Source: Saccharopolyspora gregorii (GTDB lineage: Bacteria; Actinomycetota; Actinomycetes; Mycobacteriales; Pseudonocardiaceae). Taken from it: DNA of 64,000 nucleotides. Of the stretch, positions 48,980 through 57,103 are shown one piece after another (position 1 is the first letter of the stretch; the number at the start of each line of letters is the position of its first letter). The notes below the pieces were generated by a model that was given only the letters and a program-made list of their open reading frames with translations, did no database searches and was not told the origin of the DNA. The stretch is taken from contig NZ_CP059556.1 in assembly GCF_024734405.1 (NCBI RefSeq), positions 930,001-994,000 on the forward strand. The letters are read 5' to 3'. A program made the position numbers and the translations under genes.

Positions 48980-50803
48980 CGGTCCTCCCGGTGGAGCCCT
49001 GGGTGACGCCGCGCAGCCACGCCTCGCACCCCAGCAGGTGTTCCAGCGCGACCAGGGTGCGCGGTTCGACGTGCGGCGCGAGCAGGTGCTTGCGCAGCAC
49101 GCCGGTGTCGACCAGTCCGTGCGCGGCGAGTTCCGAGTCGGTGAACAGCGCCAGGACGGCGCCGCGGTGGCGGCGCAACCCGATGTGCACGTCCGCCCCG
49201 ACCCCGGCGTCCGGCCGGGGAGCGGGGACGGGCCGCTGCAGCACCGCGTCCGGTGCGGTGCCGCGGGCGGCTTCGGCCAGCAGCGGCTTGTACCGCCAGG
49301 GTGACGCCCGTTCGGCCGGGCGTACCGCGATCGCCGCCTCCACCACCCGGTCGTCGTAGTAGGGCAGTTCCAGCCGCACCCCGGCCGCCGCGTACCGCCG
49401 GACCAGCCGCCGGTACCCGGGTGCCGCGGTGCGCAGCGCGGTGAGCAGCTGGTGCCTGCCGCGGTCGGGCGCGAGCGGTTCGGCCTCGGTGGCCGCGGTG
49501 CGCAGCTCGGCGCGGGCGGCGGCCACCGCGTCGGCGCTCGCCCACGGCGCCGCGCGCAGCGGGGCGGGGCCCCAGTCCAGCGCGGTGTGGTGCCGCGGCC
49601 CGTTCGGCGCGGTGAGCCGGTCGGACTGCTCCCGCCACCAGTGCGCCACGTCGTGCGCGGCCAGCAGCGCCGCCATCGTCGGCAGCAGCGGCCAGCGGTG
49701 CAGCGACCGGTATCCGCGCAGTTGCCGGATCGCTTTCACCGGGCGTTGCCGCAGCAGCGAATGCAGATGTCCGGGCGGGCCGCCGAAGATTTCATCTCCG
49801 CCGAATCCGGCGAGCTGCCGCTGCACGCCGTGCTCGGCGAGCAGTTCCGCGCACCGGCCCGTCGCGGCGAGTTCCCGGAAAAGCGGAATGGGTTCTTCGT
49901 GGTCGGTGAGCGCTCCCGGGTCCTCGAATGCGGAGGGGAGTTCTCGCGGATCCAGCACGAGGTGCGTGCCGTCCGGCAATTGCCGCGCGCATTCGGCGGC
50001 GAACCGGTTCTCCCCGTTCTCGCGGTCGTTTTCCCGGCGGTTCAGCGTGACGAGCTCGGGTTCGTGCCGCGCGGTGAGGAAGCACAGCGCGGTGGAATCC
50101 ATCCCGCCCGAGAGGTCGGCGCCGGTGCGCCCGGTCCCGGACCGGATCGCGGTGTCGAGCGCCTCCCGGGTGGCGCGGGCGCCGCGGCGCAGCGCCACGT
50201 CCGGTTCCGGCGGCCGCCACCACCGCACCTCCCGGGCCCGCTCGGCGGCGAGCCGCAGGTACGAGTCGGGGGCAGCGCCCGCACCCCGGACCACGCGGTG
50301 CGCCGGTCCAGCGGCGGCCCGGTCGGTCCGACCGCCACCCGCAGCGCCAGCGCCTGCTCGTCGATGCCCGCGCCGGCCAGCTCGGCGAGCAGGTCGGCGC
50401 GATCACCGGCGATCGGGACGCCGCCGACCCGGGTGTGGAACACCTGCCGCAGCCCGGAGATCCCGCCCTGCACCCGGACCTCGCCGCGCACCGAGGCGGC
50501 CAAGTGCACCCCGCCGGGCAGCCGGTGCAGCACCGCGTCCAGGTCGGCGACCGAGCGCAGCCCGTGCACGATCGACGCGAGCCGGGTCGCGTCGATCGGG
50601 CAGGACCCCAGCAGCGCCACCCGGACCGGCCCGAGCGCGACCGGGACGAGGTCGTCGGTGCGGAAGCGGCCGACCAGCCAGGGGTTCCCGGAATCGTGGC
50701 GGAGCACGATCCGCCCCTGCGCCGGGAATCGGTCGACGACGTTCTTCAATCCCGGCACGTCGGGCAGTACGACCCAACCGGAGTGGTGCTGGAGCATGCT
50801 CAT
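48957..50803 (-). CDS. Lasso-type macrolactam synthetase (asparagine-synthase-like), frame broken
   Basis: About 615 aa if repaired. The first part (ATG 50803) is the glutaminase-like domain, with WLVGRF, LPGGVHLAASV, RVGGVPIAGDRADLLAEL and WSGVRALPP. The second part is the ATP-dependent synthetase: SYLRLAAERAREV, the PP-loop LSGGMDSTALCFL, LAGFGGDEIFGG and LPYYDDRVVEAAIAV. This is the lasso cyclase architecture, closing an amide between the core N-terminus and an Asp/Glu. The two halves are in different frames, joining at a five-G run (50268-50272); one extra base would restore the usual LPPDSYLRL. It is either a real frameshift or a sequence error. It is coupled by ATGA to the precursor gene upstream and overlaps the PqqD-like gene downstream. 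Confidence 0.8.
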
Positions 50804-50928
50804 TCCGTTCTCGGATCGGTGCGCGTCGCGGGGTAGGAGGAAAATGGTGCGGTGACCGGCTCGGGTAATTCCACGATTTCCACGAGCGTGGGAGTTTCGT
50901 AGCCGTCGGCAGCGGTCTGCTCGTCCAT
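50800..50928 (-). CDS. Lasso-like RiPP precursor peptide
   Basis: 42 aa from ATG 50928, with GGAGG five bases upstream. It contains YETPTL, the YxxPxL leader motif that lasso B1/PqqD proteins recognise, followed by an acidic stretch and a Thr (residue 26) near the expected cleavage site. The C-terminal 15 residues, from Pro28, contain Ser-Ser-Tyr-Pro and end in Arg-Thr-Glu. No Asp/Glu falls at position 7-9 of a core starting after Thr26-Ala27; Asp38 would be position 11. The stop overlaps the cyclase ATG (ATGA). A longer frame upstream to 51003 lacks a ribosome site. The product is not predictable with confidence. Confidence 0.75.
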   Translation of the reverse strand: MDEQTAADGYETPTLVEIVELPEPVTAPFSSYPATRTDPRTE

Positions 50929-50994
50929 GAATGCCTCCGCAGTGGTGTGCAGGCACGGATTCATGCCGACGATCACACTGCTAGGAGCCCGGGT

Positions 50995-51009
50995 GGGGCA
51001 CAATGCCCC
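50995..51009. repeat. Short inverted repeat upstream of the lasso-like operon
   Basis: GGGGCA-CAA-TGCCCC, a six-base perfect stem, 67 bases before the precursor start. ACAATGCCCC recurs at 51057-51066. The promoter of the operon should be in 50929-51118; no clear -35/-10 was identified. Confidence 0.4.
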
Positions 51010-51118
51010 CCGGGTGATGATGACCCCATTCGGTGAAGAAAGTACTAGTCACGTAACAATGCCCCGCGCGAAATGCGTCGGGACCGTCTCCGCGGTGTCG
51101 CGGCCGGGCCGCGCGGTC

Positions 51119-51901
51119 TCAGCCCAGGCGGTGCGCCAGCACCGCTTCGTGGGCCGTCCCGACCGGTCCGCGCTCGTCGAAGAGCCGGGCGCGGGTGACG
51201 CCGACGCCGGTGGGTTCGACGTCGCGCGCCATCTCCATCCCGAGCCATTCGCCGGCGGGCTCCCGGTGCAGGTACAGCGTGATGTCGCTGTTGATCCACG
51301 GGCCGAACAGCGAGCCGACGGGACTGCCCGCGCTGATGCAGTCGACGAGGACGGCGACCTGGCTCAGCCTGCTGGTCGGTTCGTCGGGCAGCAGCGGCAG
51401 CGGCAGCCGCATCCACGCCTGGGCAGGGCCGCCGGCGAGCTGGTCGCGGACCCAGCGGACCTGGACCACGTCGTGCACTCCCCAGCGCAGCCCGAGTTCG
51501 GCGGGCAGCAGCGAGGAGTCCGGCAGGCCCTGCGGTCCGGGGAACGGGGTGGGTTCGGGCGCGTGGTCGCCGTCGACCCCGCTGCGGCGCAGCACCTGGG
51601 CGGTGGCGCGGGTGACCTCGGTGCCGTCCTGGGCGAGGGTGACCTCGAACACGCGCAACCGCTTGCCGGCCCGGACGGTGCGGGTGGTGGCGGTGATCCC
51701 GGTGCGGGGGACGGGGCGGTGCAGGTCGACGGTGAGCCGGGCGACGAACAGGTCGGGTTCGTCGAGGGCCTGCTCGACGGCGCGGGCGACGAGTCCGGCG
51801 ACGGGCCCGCCGCCGGTGAGCTCGCCCCACGGGTTGCCCGCGGCTTCGGTGGGCACGAACAGGTCGCCTTCGCGGCGGAACAGGCTCTCGTCTCGGCGCA
51901 C
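51119..51901 (-). CDS. Double-hotdog acyl-CoA thioesterase family protein
   Basis: 260 aa. Two hotdog halves are visible: an N-terminal one with NPWGELTGGGPVAGLVARAV and LTVDLHRPVPRTGITATTRT, and a C-terminal one with SQVAVLVDCISAGSPVG, WINSDITLYLHREPAGEWLG and GVTRARLFDERGPVGTAHEA. This matches the TesB-like thioesterase family that hydrolyses acyl-CoA esters in the cytosol. GTG 51901 lies six bases after a TAGCAT box. It is not part of the RiPP operon: a promoter gap separates them. Chain-length preference unknown. Confidence 0.83.
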   Translation of the reverse strand: MRRDESLFRREGDLFVPTEAAGNPWGELTGGGPVAGLVARAVEQALDEPDLFVARLTVDLHRPVPRTGITATTRTVRAGKRLRVFEVTLAQDGTEVTRATAQVLRRSGVDGDHAPEPTPFPGPQGLPDSSLLPAELGLRWGVHDVVQVRWVRDQLAGGPAQAWMRLPLPLLPDEPTSRLSQVAVLVDCISAGSPVGSLFGPWINSDITLYLHREPAGEWLGMEMARDVEPTGVGVTRARLFDERGPVGTAHEAVLAHRLG

Positions 51902-51907
51902 GCCCGG

Positions 51908-51913
51908 ATGCTA
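51908..51913 (-). promoter_or_regulatory. -10-like TAGCAT before the thioesterase
   Basis: TAGCAT on the minus strand, six bases from GTG 51901; no ribosome site. Confidence 0.45.
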
Positions 51914-52094
51914 CTCAGCAGTATCTTACTTTGGGTAGGTCTGACGGCTGGGTCGTCCGGGCGCGTTCGGGTTCGGTCGTCCGGCGCAGCGGGGGTGCGG
52001 GTTCCGTGACCAGTTTCCCATTCGGCCTTTTATTTGAAGGTTCATGTATATGCTGGGCGGTCGGAACCCCCGTGCCCCCCCGAAAGGTGAGCTG

Positions 52095-52526
52095 ATGCAG
52101 CACCGTCTCCGCGACGTCACGATCCTGCTGGCCAGGTTGGTCGTCGGCGTGACCTTCGTCTTGCACGCCTACCAGAAGTTCGTGCTCAACGGCATCTCCG
52201 GCGTCGGCGCCGGATTCGAGCAGATGGGCATCCCGATGCCCGTCGTCGCGGCCGGGTTCACCGCCACCGTCGAACTGCTCGGCGGGCTCGCGCTCGTCCT
52301 CGGCGTGCTGATGCCCGTGGCGGGCGTGCTGCTCGCCGCCGTGATGCTCGGCGCGCTCGTCACCGCGCACGCGAGCGCCGGCTTCTTCGCCACCGACGGC
52401 GGCTTCGAATACGTGCTGGTGCTCGCCGCGACGAGCCTCGCGCTCGGCTTCAGCGGGCCCAAGTACACCGTGCAGGCGCTGTTCACCGGCGGCGCGCAGG
52501 CCGAACGCGCCGAGGTCGACGCCTGA
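52095..52526 (+). CDS. DoxX-family membrane protein
   Basis: 143 aa with four predicted transmembrane helices (ILLARLVVGVTFVLHAYQKF, VVAAGFTATVELLGGLALVL, MPVAGVLLAAVMLGALVTAH, YVLVLAATSLALGFSG). The first holds the DoxX pattern of Arg, His and Lys facing the membrane core, and GGLALVLGVLMPVAG is a family hallmark. ATG 52095 is preceded by AAAGGTGA six bases upstream. DoxX proteins take part in redox or membrane thiol stress responses in mycobacteria; the exact activity here is not known. It stands alone. Confidence 0.88.
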   Translation: MQHRLRDVTILLARLVVGVTFVLHAYQKFVLNGISGVGAGFEQMGIPMPVVAAGFTATVELLGGLALVLGVLMPVAGVLLAAVMLGALVTAHASAGFFATDGGFEYVLVLAATSLALGFSGPKYTVQALFTGGAQAERAEVDA

Positions 52527-52728
52527 CCCGGGTGCCGGGCGCGAGGCGGCCGCCGACCGAGGCGGTGCCGCGCGCGAGCACGGAGCCGCGCGGGCCCGAC
52601 GCCCGGTCCGCGCGGCCGGTGGCTCCGGCGGGGGCCGGAGGTTCGTGCTCCGCGACCCGGCACGCCGGGCGGCACCGCTCGGTGGTGGCGCCGCCCGGGG
52701 CGGTCGCGGAGCGCGGCTCCGGCGGCGA

Positions 52729-53442
52729 TCAGCCGTCGAGCTCGACGGTCACCTTCTCGTCCGCGCGGCGCCGCTGCGCCTTCGCCGGATCCGGATTGCT
52801 CACCTGCACCAGGGAACCCTGCGCCGACAGCACCGACAACAGGCCGTCCAGCACGCCCTGCGGCAACGTCCAGTTTCGCGCGGACAGCACCCGCGCCCCG
52901 CGGTCCACGCCCTGCTCGGCGGCCCGCCGCGACGCCAGTCCCAGCACCTCGTCCACGCTGAACTCCAGCAGCGCGGGAGCACTGCCCGGCACCGGGTCGC
53001 GCGGGGCGAAGTCGTCCCCGTGCACCCGCACGTCCGAGGCGTAGTCCACGACCTCCGCGGGCAGCCCGCGCACCGGCCCGCCCATCGCGTCCAAGCCGAC
53101 CGCGGCCACCACGTGCGCTCCCGCGCCCGCCTCCAGCACCGAGCCCGGCACGAACGCCACCTCGGCGCCCTTCGGATCGGCGACCACGTGCGCTCCGCAC
53201 CACCAGGCGCCCAGCAGCACGCCCAGCGTCTGCCAGTGCGCGGGCAGCGCGACCGCCACCGGGGCGCCCGGCTCCACGTCGAGCTCGTCCACCAGCCAGT
53301 TCGCCGTCTTCGCCGCCCAGTTCGCGGTGGTGGCCCTGGACAGCTCGACCCGCGCGCCGGTCGCGTCGTCGTAGTGCGTGATCAACGGCCGCGGTGATCC
53401 GGCGGCCACCATCGGGGCCAGCAACGCCTGCGTGATGCTCAT
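52729..53442 (-). CDS. TIGR03089-family protein (truncated acyl-CoA synthetase-like)
   Basis: 237 aa. It looks like the N-terminal half of an AMP-binding acyl-CoA ligase (PLITHYDDATGARVELSRAT, TANWAAKTANWLVDELDVEPG, VALPAHWQTLGVLLGAWWCG) but stops before the P-loop-like and adenylation signatures. This is the known actinobacterial TIGR03089 family of this size, so it is not a truncation artefact. Function is undetermined. ATG 53442 lies eight bases after TAGGGT. In M. tuberculosis the homologue, as I recall, sits next to the LytR-CpsA-Psr gene, as here. Confidence 0.85.
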   Translation of the reverse strand: MSITQALLAPMVAAGSPRPLITHYDDATGARVELSRATTANWAAKTANWLVDELDVEPGAPVAVALPAHWQTLGVLLGAWWCGAHVVADPKGAEVAFVPGSVLEAGAGAHVVAAVGLDAMGGPVRGLPAEVVDYASDVRVHGDDFAPRDPVPGSAPALLEFSVDEVLGLASRRAAEQGVDRGARVLSARNWTLPQGVLDGLLSVLSAQGSLVQVSNPDPAKAQRRRADEKVTVELDG

Positions 53443-53450
53443 GGTGGGGG

Positions 53451-53456
53451 ACCCTA
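53451..53456 (-). promoter_or_regulatory. -10-like TAGGGT before the TIGR03089 gene
   Basis: TAGGGT on the minus strand, eight bases from ATG 53442. Confidence 0.4.
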
Positions 53457-53478
53457 GTGGTTCTGCTGCGCAGCACCG

Positions 53479-53573
53479 GGGTGGCGGAACCTCAGCGGGA
53501 TCCCCCCTGAGAACCCGCTGGTGGTCCGGTTGCTTCGGTGGTCGCCGCTCATCGGCTTCGCCGCTGGCAGGAC
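53479..53573 (+). repeat. Interspersed intergenic repeat, copy B
   Basis: About 95 bases matching the reverse complement of 13851-14019: GGGTGGCGGAACCTCAGC, then CTGAGAACCCGC, GGTGGTCC, GGTGGTCGCCGCTCA and CGGCTTCGCCGCTGGCAGGA. It lacks the long internal hairpin of copy A and keeps only a short GATC-centred segment there. It lies between the TIGR03089 start and the LCP gene stop. Confidence 0.75.
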
Positions 53574-53630
53574 AGAGCCACGTCCCGCCTGGGCGGTTCG
53601 ACGGCGGGGGTGCGGGCCGTGCGGTCGGGT

Positions 53631-54803
53631 TCAGTTGACGCAGGGGATGCCCGTGGAGCTGATCGCGGGTGCGGGCGGGCTCTGCCGCCGCGCCGAACCG
53701 TCCAGGTCCAGTGCCGGGCCCGCGCCGAAACCGGCGGTGGGCACCAGACCGGCGATGAACCCGCGCACCTGCGCCGGATCCACCGTCACCACGCTCTGCC
53801 CGTGCTCGTCGCGGTCGCCGACCGAACGCACCGGCAGCGTCACGAACCGGACGCTGCCCGAGGCGAGGCCCTGCATCCGCGCCGCGAACTCGGTGACGTC
53901 CCAGCTCTGGTCCAGCACCACCGAGCGCCGCGCCGCCTCCTGCAGCTCGGCGAGCTTCGCCGGATCCGTGAGCGTCCCGGTGGACAGCAGCTTGTCCGTC
54001 ACCGCGGCCAGGAACACCTGCTGGCGCACGATCCGGTCCAGGTCGCCGCGCGGCAGCCCGTGCCGCTGGCGGACGAACGCCAGCGCGTCGCCGCCGGAGA
54101 CGGTCTGGCGGCCCGCCGCGAAGTCCGCGCCCGAGTCCTTGTCGCTGGTGGCGTGCCGCAGGCACACCTCGACCCCGCCGAGCGCGTCGGTCACCTCGTA
54201 GAAGCCCAGCAGGTTCACCTCGGCGTAGCGGTCCACCCGGATGCCCGCGAGGCCCTGCACGCTCTGCACCAGCGCGCGCTGCCCGGCCAGCCGCGCGCGC
54301 CGCTCGGCGGCGGCGCCGGAACCGGGGTCCTGCCGGGACGCGGCCGCCTTCGCCAGCCCGTACACCGCGTTGATCTTCTGGGTGCCGCCGCCGGGCACCG
54401 GCACCGAGGTGTCCCTGGGCAGCGACACCGCCGTCGGCTGCGAGCCGTCGTGCGGGATCCGCAGCAGGATGAGGGTGTCGGTGTTGAGCCCGCTGGTGCT
54501 CTCGGTGCGCAGCTCGCGCAGCACGCTCAGCGGCAGCGGATCGCCCTGCGCGTCGGTGCGGCTGTCGTTGCCGGCCAGCAGCACGTCGGTGGCGGCGTCG
54601 TCGGCCGGCGGCGCGTCGGGGGTCTCGGTGAGCACTTCGGAGCCGCCGACCTCGTCGCTGAGCCGGTCCAGCGCGGTCCACCCGGCCGCGACGACCGCGA
54701 GCACGCAGGCCGACAGCAGCGCGATCACCGCCCGGCCGAAGATCCGCAGCGCGCGGCCCCCGCGCCTGTCCGGCGCCCCGGGGGCGTCCTCGTCGACGGC
54801 CAC
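53631..54803 (-). CDS. LytR-CpsA-Psr (LCP) family glycopolymer transferase
   Basis: 390 aa. One N-terminal transmembrane helix (RAVIALLSACVLAVVAAGWT), then an extracytoplasmic LCP domain that attaches wall polymers such as arabinogalactan or teichoic acids to peptidoglycan. LCP motifs: TDVLLAGNDSRTD, DTLILLRIP, AVSLPRDTSVPVP, KINAVYGLA, YAEVNLLGFYEVTDALGGV and DALAFVRQRHGLPRGDLDRI. The C-terminus ends GIPCVN, as does the neighbour's (GVPCVN). GTG 54803 has GGGAGGGACC upstream. It lacks the LytR_C domain seen in its upstream paralogue. Confidence 0.92.
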   Translation of the reverse strand: MAVDEDAPGAPDRRGGRALRIFGRAVIALLSACVLAVVAAGWTALDRLSDEVGGSEVLTETPDAPPADDAATDVLLAGNDSRTDAQGDPLPLSVLRELRTESTSGLNTDTLILLRIPHDGSQPTAVSLPRDTSVPVPGGGTQKINAVYGLAKAAASRQDPGSGAAAERRARLAGQRALVQSVQGLAGIRVDRYAEVNLLGFYEVTDALGGVEVCLRHATSDKDSGADFAAGRQTVSGGDALAFVRQRHGLPRGDLDRIVRQQVFLAAVTDKLLSTGTLTDPAKLAELQEAARRSVVLDQSWDVTEFAARMQGLASGSVRFVTLPVRSVGDRDEHGQSVVTVDPAQVRGFIAGLVPTAGFGAGPALDLDGSARRQSPPAPAISSTGIPCVN

Positions 54804-54949
54804 GGTCCCTCCCCGATGCGGCGGCCTCCCCGGCGGAGCCGCCCCGACAGCGGCCCGATTCCCGGAGTTGATCCACTGTAACCGGATCGCCCCGCCGAGC
54901 GGGCCCGTTCGGGCCGCGCGGCGGGGCGATCAGCGGGGTCGTGCCGGGA

Positions 54950-56734
54950 TCAGTTCACGCAGGGGACCCCGCCCGCGTTGATCGGGCCGTCCGGCCCGTT
55001 CGGGTTCTGCTGCGCGGGCAGCGGCCTGGCCTGCCTGCCGCCGTCGAGCCGGATCTGCTTGCGACCGGCGAAGTTCTGCGTGCCGGGGCCCGCGTAGTCC
55101 GCGCCCAGGTACACCTCCACCGCGCCCGCGCCGAGGTTGCTGCTCTCCTTCAGCGGCAGCCCGCCGAGGCTCTCGGCGACCTGCTGCGCGGCGGCCTCGT
55201 CCCCGGGCGCGTGGTAGACCAGCGAGGTCGGCATCGAGTCCGCGTTGGAACTGCCGCCCTGGCTGAAGCCCTCCTGGCTGAGGCTGCTGAGCACGTCGGC
55301 GGCCAGGCCGGTCTTGCCGGAGGCGTTGAAGACGCTGACCGTGGTGCCGCTGCGCTGCTCCTCGGCGGCCTTCGCCTCCTGCTCCTTGGCCGCGCGTTCC
55401 GCGGGCGGCAGCAGCAGGTTGTCCACGAACTGCTTGACCTCGCGCGGGTTCGCCTCGACGTCCTCGGCACCGGATTCGCCGACCAGCTCGATCGGGATGG
55501 TCTGGAAGTCGATGTCGCCACCGGCGATGCCGGACATCTGCTGGGCGAAGTCGACCACGTCCCAGCCCTGGTCCAGCACCACGGACTTCTCCAGCGCCTG
55601 CATCAGATCGCCGAGCTTGCTCGGGTTGCTCAGGGTGCCGGTGGAGAGCATCTTGCCCGCCAGTCCGGACATGAACACCTGCTGGCGCACCACCCGGTCC
55701 AAGTCGCCGCGCGGCAGCCCGTGCCGCTGGCGCACGAACGCCAGCGCGTCCGCGCCGGAGATGGTCTGCGGGCCCGCCTTGAACACCGCGCCGGAGTAGG
55801 AGCTGTCGTCGACGTCGTCGAGCAGGCACACGTCCACGCCGCCGACGGCGGTGGTGATGTCGTGGAACCCCAGCAGGTTGACCTCGGCGTAGTGGTCGAT
55901 GCTGGCGCCGGAGAGCTCTTCGATCGTTTTGATCAGGAACTTCTGGCCTTCGGCCTTGGATTGCAGTTCCAGCTGCTTGGGGTCGGTGACGCCGTCCTGT
56001 TCGAGGCGGTGGCGGGCTTCGCTCTTGGCGCGGCCGAGGGCGGAGTTGAGCTTCTGCTCGCCGTAGCCGTTGCCGAGCTGGACCATGGTGTCGCGGGGGA
56101 AGGACACGGCGCTGGCGCGTTGCCCGCCGTTGGGGATGCGCACCAGGATCATCGTGTCGGTGAGGTCGCCGCCCTCGTCGTCGGTGGTGCGCAGTTCCTT
56201 GAGGACCTCTTCGGGCAGCGGGTTCCCGTCGGCGTCGGTGCGGCTGTCGTTGCCGACCAGCAGCACGTCGGTGGCGCCGTCCGGCGAGTTCAGGCCGCTG
56301 CCGATGACATCGCTGCCGGAGAGCCCGTTGTTCAGGTTGCGCAGCGTTCCCCACGCGTAGCCGGTGGTCCCGAGCACCAGCACCGACAGCAGGGCCGCCA
56401 CGGTGCGGCCGATGTGGGAGCCGGTGCGGCGTGCCGGGCGCGCGTGCTCGTCGGGCGGGGGTGGTGCGGGCGGTGCCGCCGGGTTGCGGGGTCCGTCGCC
56501 CGCGGGCCGCCGAGCCGGTCGTGCGGGCCGGTCGGGCGGGGTGCGTTCGGGCTTGGGGCGATCGGCCGGAGCGGGACGCCGGGGTTCGCCGCCGGCGGGC
56601 CGTCCGGCCGGTGCGCCGCCGGGGCGGGGCCTGCCGGGGGCACCGCCTGCCGGGCCGCCCTTCGGCCCGCGCGGGGGGACGGGCCTGCCCGGCTGCCCCG
56701 GTGGGCCACCTGGCCGTCGCGACCGGTCGTCCAC
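54950..56734 (-). CDS. LCP-family protein with LytR_C domain
   Basis: 594 aa. A ~105-residue Pro/Arg/Gly-rich cytoplasmic N-terminus precedes one membrane helix (VAALLSVLVLGTTGYAWG). The LCP domain follows with TDVLLVGNDSRTD, DTMILVRIPNGG, AVSFPRDTMVQLG, KLNSALGRAKSE, YAEVNLLGFHDITTAVGGV and FVRQRHGLPRGDLDRVVRQQ. A C-terminal LytR_C domain (TTVSVFNASGKTGLAADVLS) comes last, ending GVPCVN. GTG 56734 has GAGGAGG upstream. It likely ligates wall glycopolymers to peptidoglycan. Paired with the downstream LCP gene, and near the rhamnose genes that supply linkage sugars. Confidence 0.93.
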   Translation of the reverse strand: MDDRSRRPGGPPGQPGRPVPPRGPKGGPAGGAPGRPRPGGAPAGRPAGGEPRRPAPADRPKPERTPPDRPARPARRPAGDGPRNPAAPPAPPPPDEHARPARRTGSHIGRTVAALLSVLVLGTTGYAWGTLRNLNNGLSGSDVIGSGLNSPDGATDVLLVGNDSRTDADGNPLPEEVLKELRTTDDEGGDLTDTMILVRIPNGGQRASAVSFPRDTMVQLGNGYGEQKLNSALGRAKSEARHRLEQDGVTDPKQLELQSKAEGQKFLIKTIEELSGASIDHYAEVNLLGFHDITTAVGGVDVCLLDDVDDSSYSGAVFKAGPQTISGADALAFVRQRHGLPRGDLDRVVRQQVFMSGLAGKMLSTGTLSNPSKLGDLMQALEKSVVLDQGWDVVDFAQQMSGIAGGDIDFQTIPIELVGESGAEDVEANPREVKQFVDNLLLPPAERAAKEQEAKAAEEQRSGTTVSVFNASGKTGLAADVLSSLSQEGFSQGGSSNADSMPTSLVYHAPGDEAAAQQVAESLGGLPLKESSNLGAGAVEVYLGADYAGPGTQNFAGRKQIRLDGGRQARPLPAQQNPNGPDGPINAGGVPCVN

Positions 56735-57103
56735 GCCGAATCCTCCTCAGGGCCTGCCTTGCGAGCGTTACACCTCGCCGGGGTGATCCTCGGCGGGGTC
56801 ACCGTGCAGGCTAACGGTGATCTGCCGCTGGGGTTGCGCGCGGGCGGGACGATCGGTGTCACTCGAACGATGGGCAGGTTCGATCACGCCGAGCACTGTC
56901 CGATCTCATTCTCCGCAACGATCCACGAACCTCCGCGGGCGCCTCCCGGCGCTCGGGTAGACGCCGGGAAACCCCCCACAACCCGCTGCGCACGAGATCC
57001 CGCCGGTACGGTGATCCGGCCCGCCGCGCGCGTGGCAGACTGCGGGCGAAGCCAGCCCGGACCGGGCCACCGCCCGGCCCGGCCGCTCTTTCGGGAAGGT
57101 GCC
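56735..57103. other. Divergent gap between LCP gene and rfbB
   Basis: 369 bases without a gene, holding the promoters of the LCP gene and of rfbB-rfbD. A partly duplicated stretch (TCGCCGGGGTGATC / TCGGCGGGGTCACC) lies near 56774-56803. No clear promoter was read. Confidence 0.45.
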
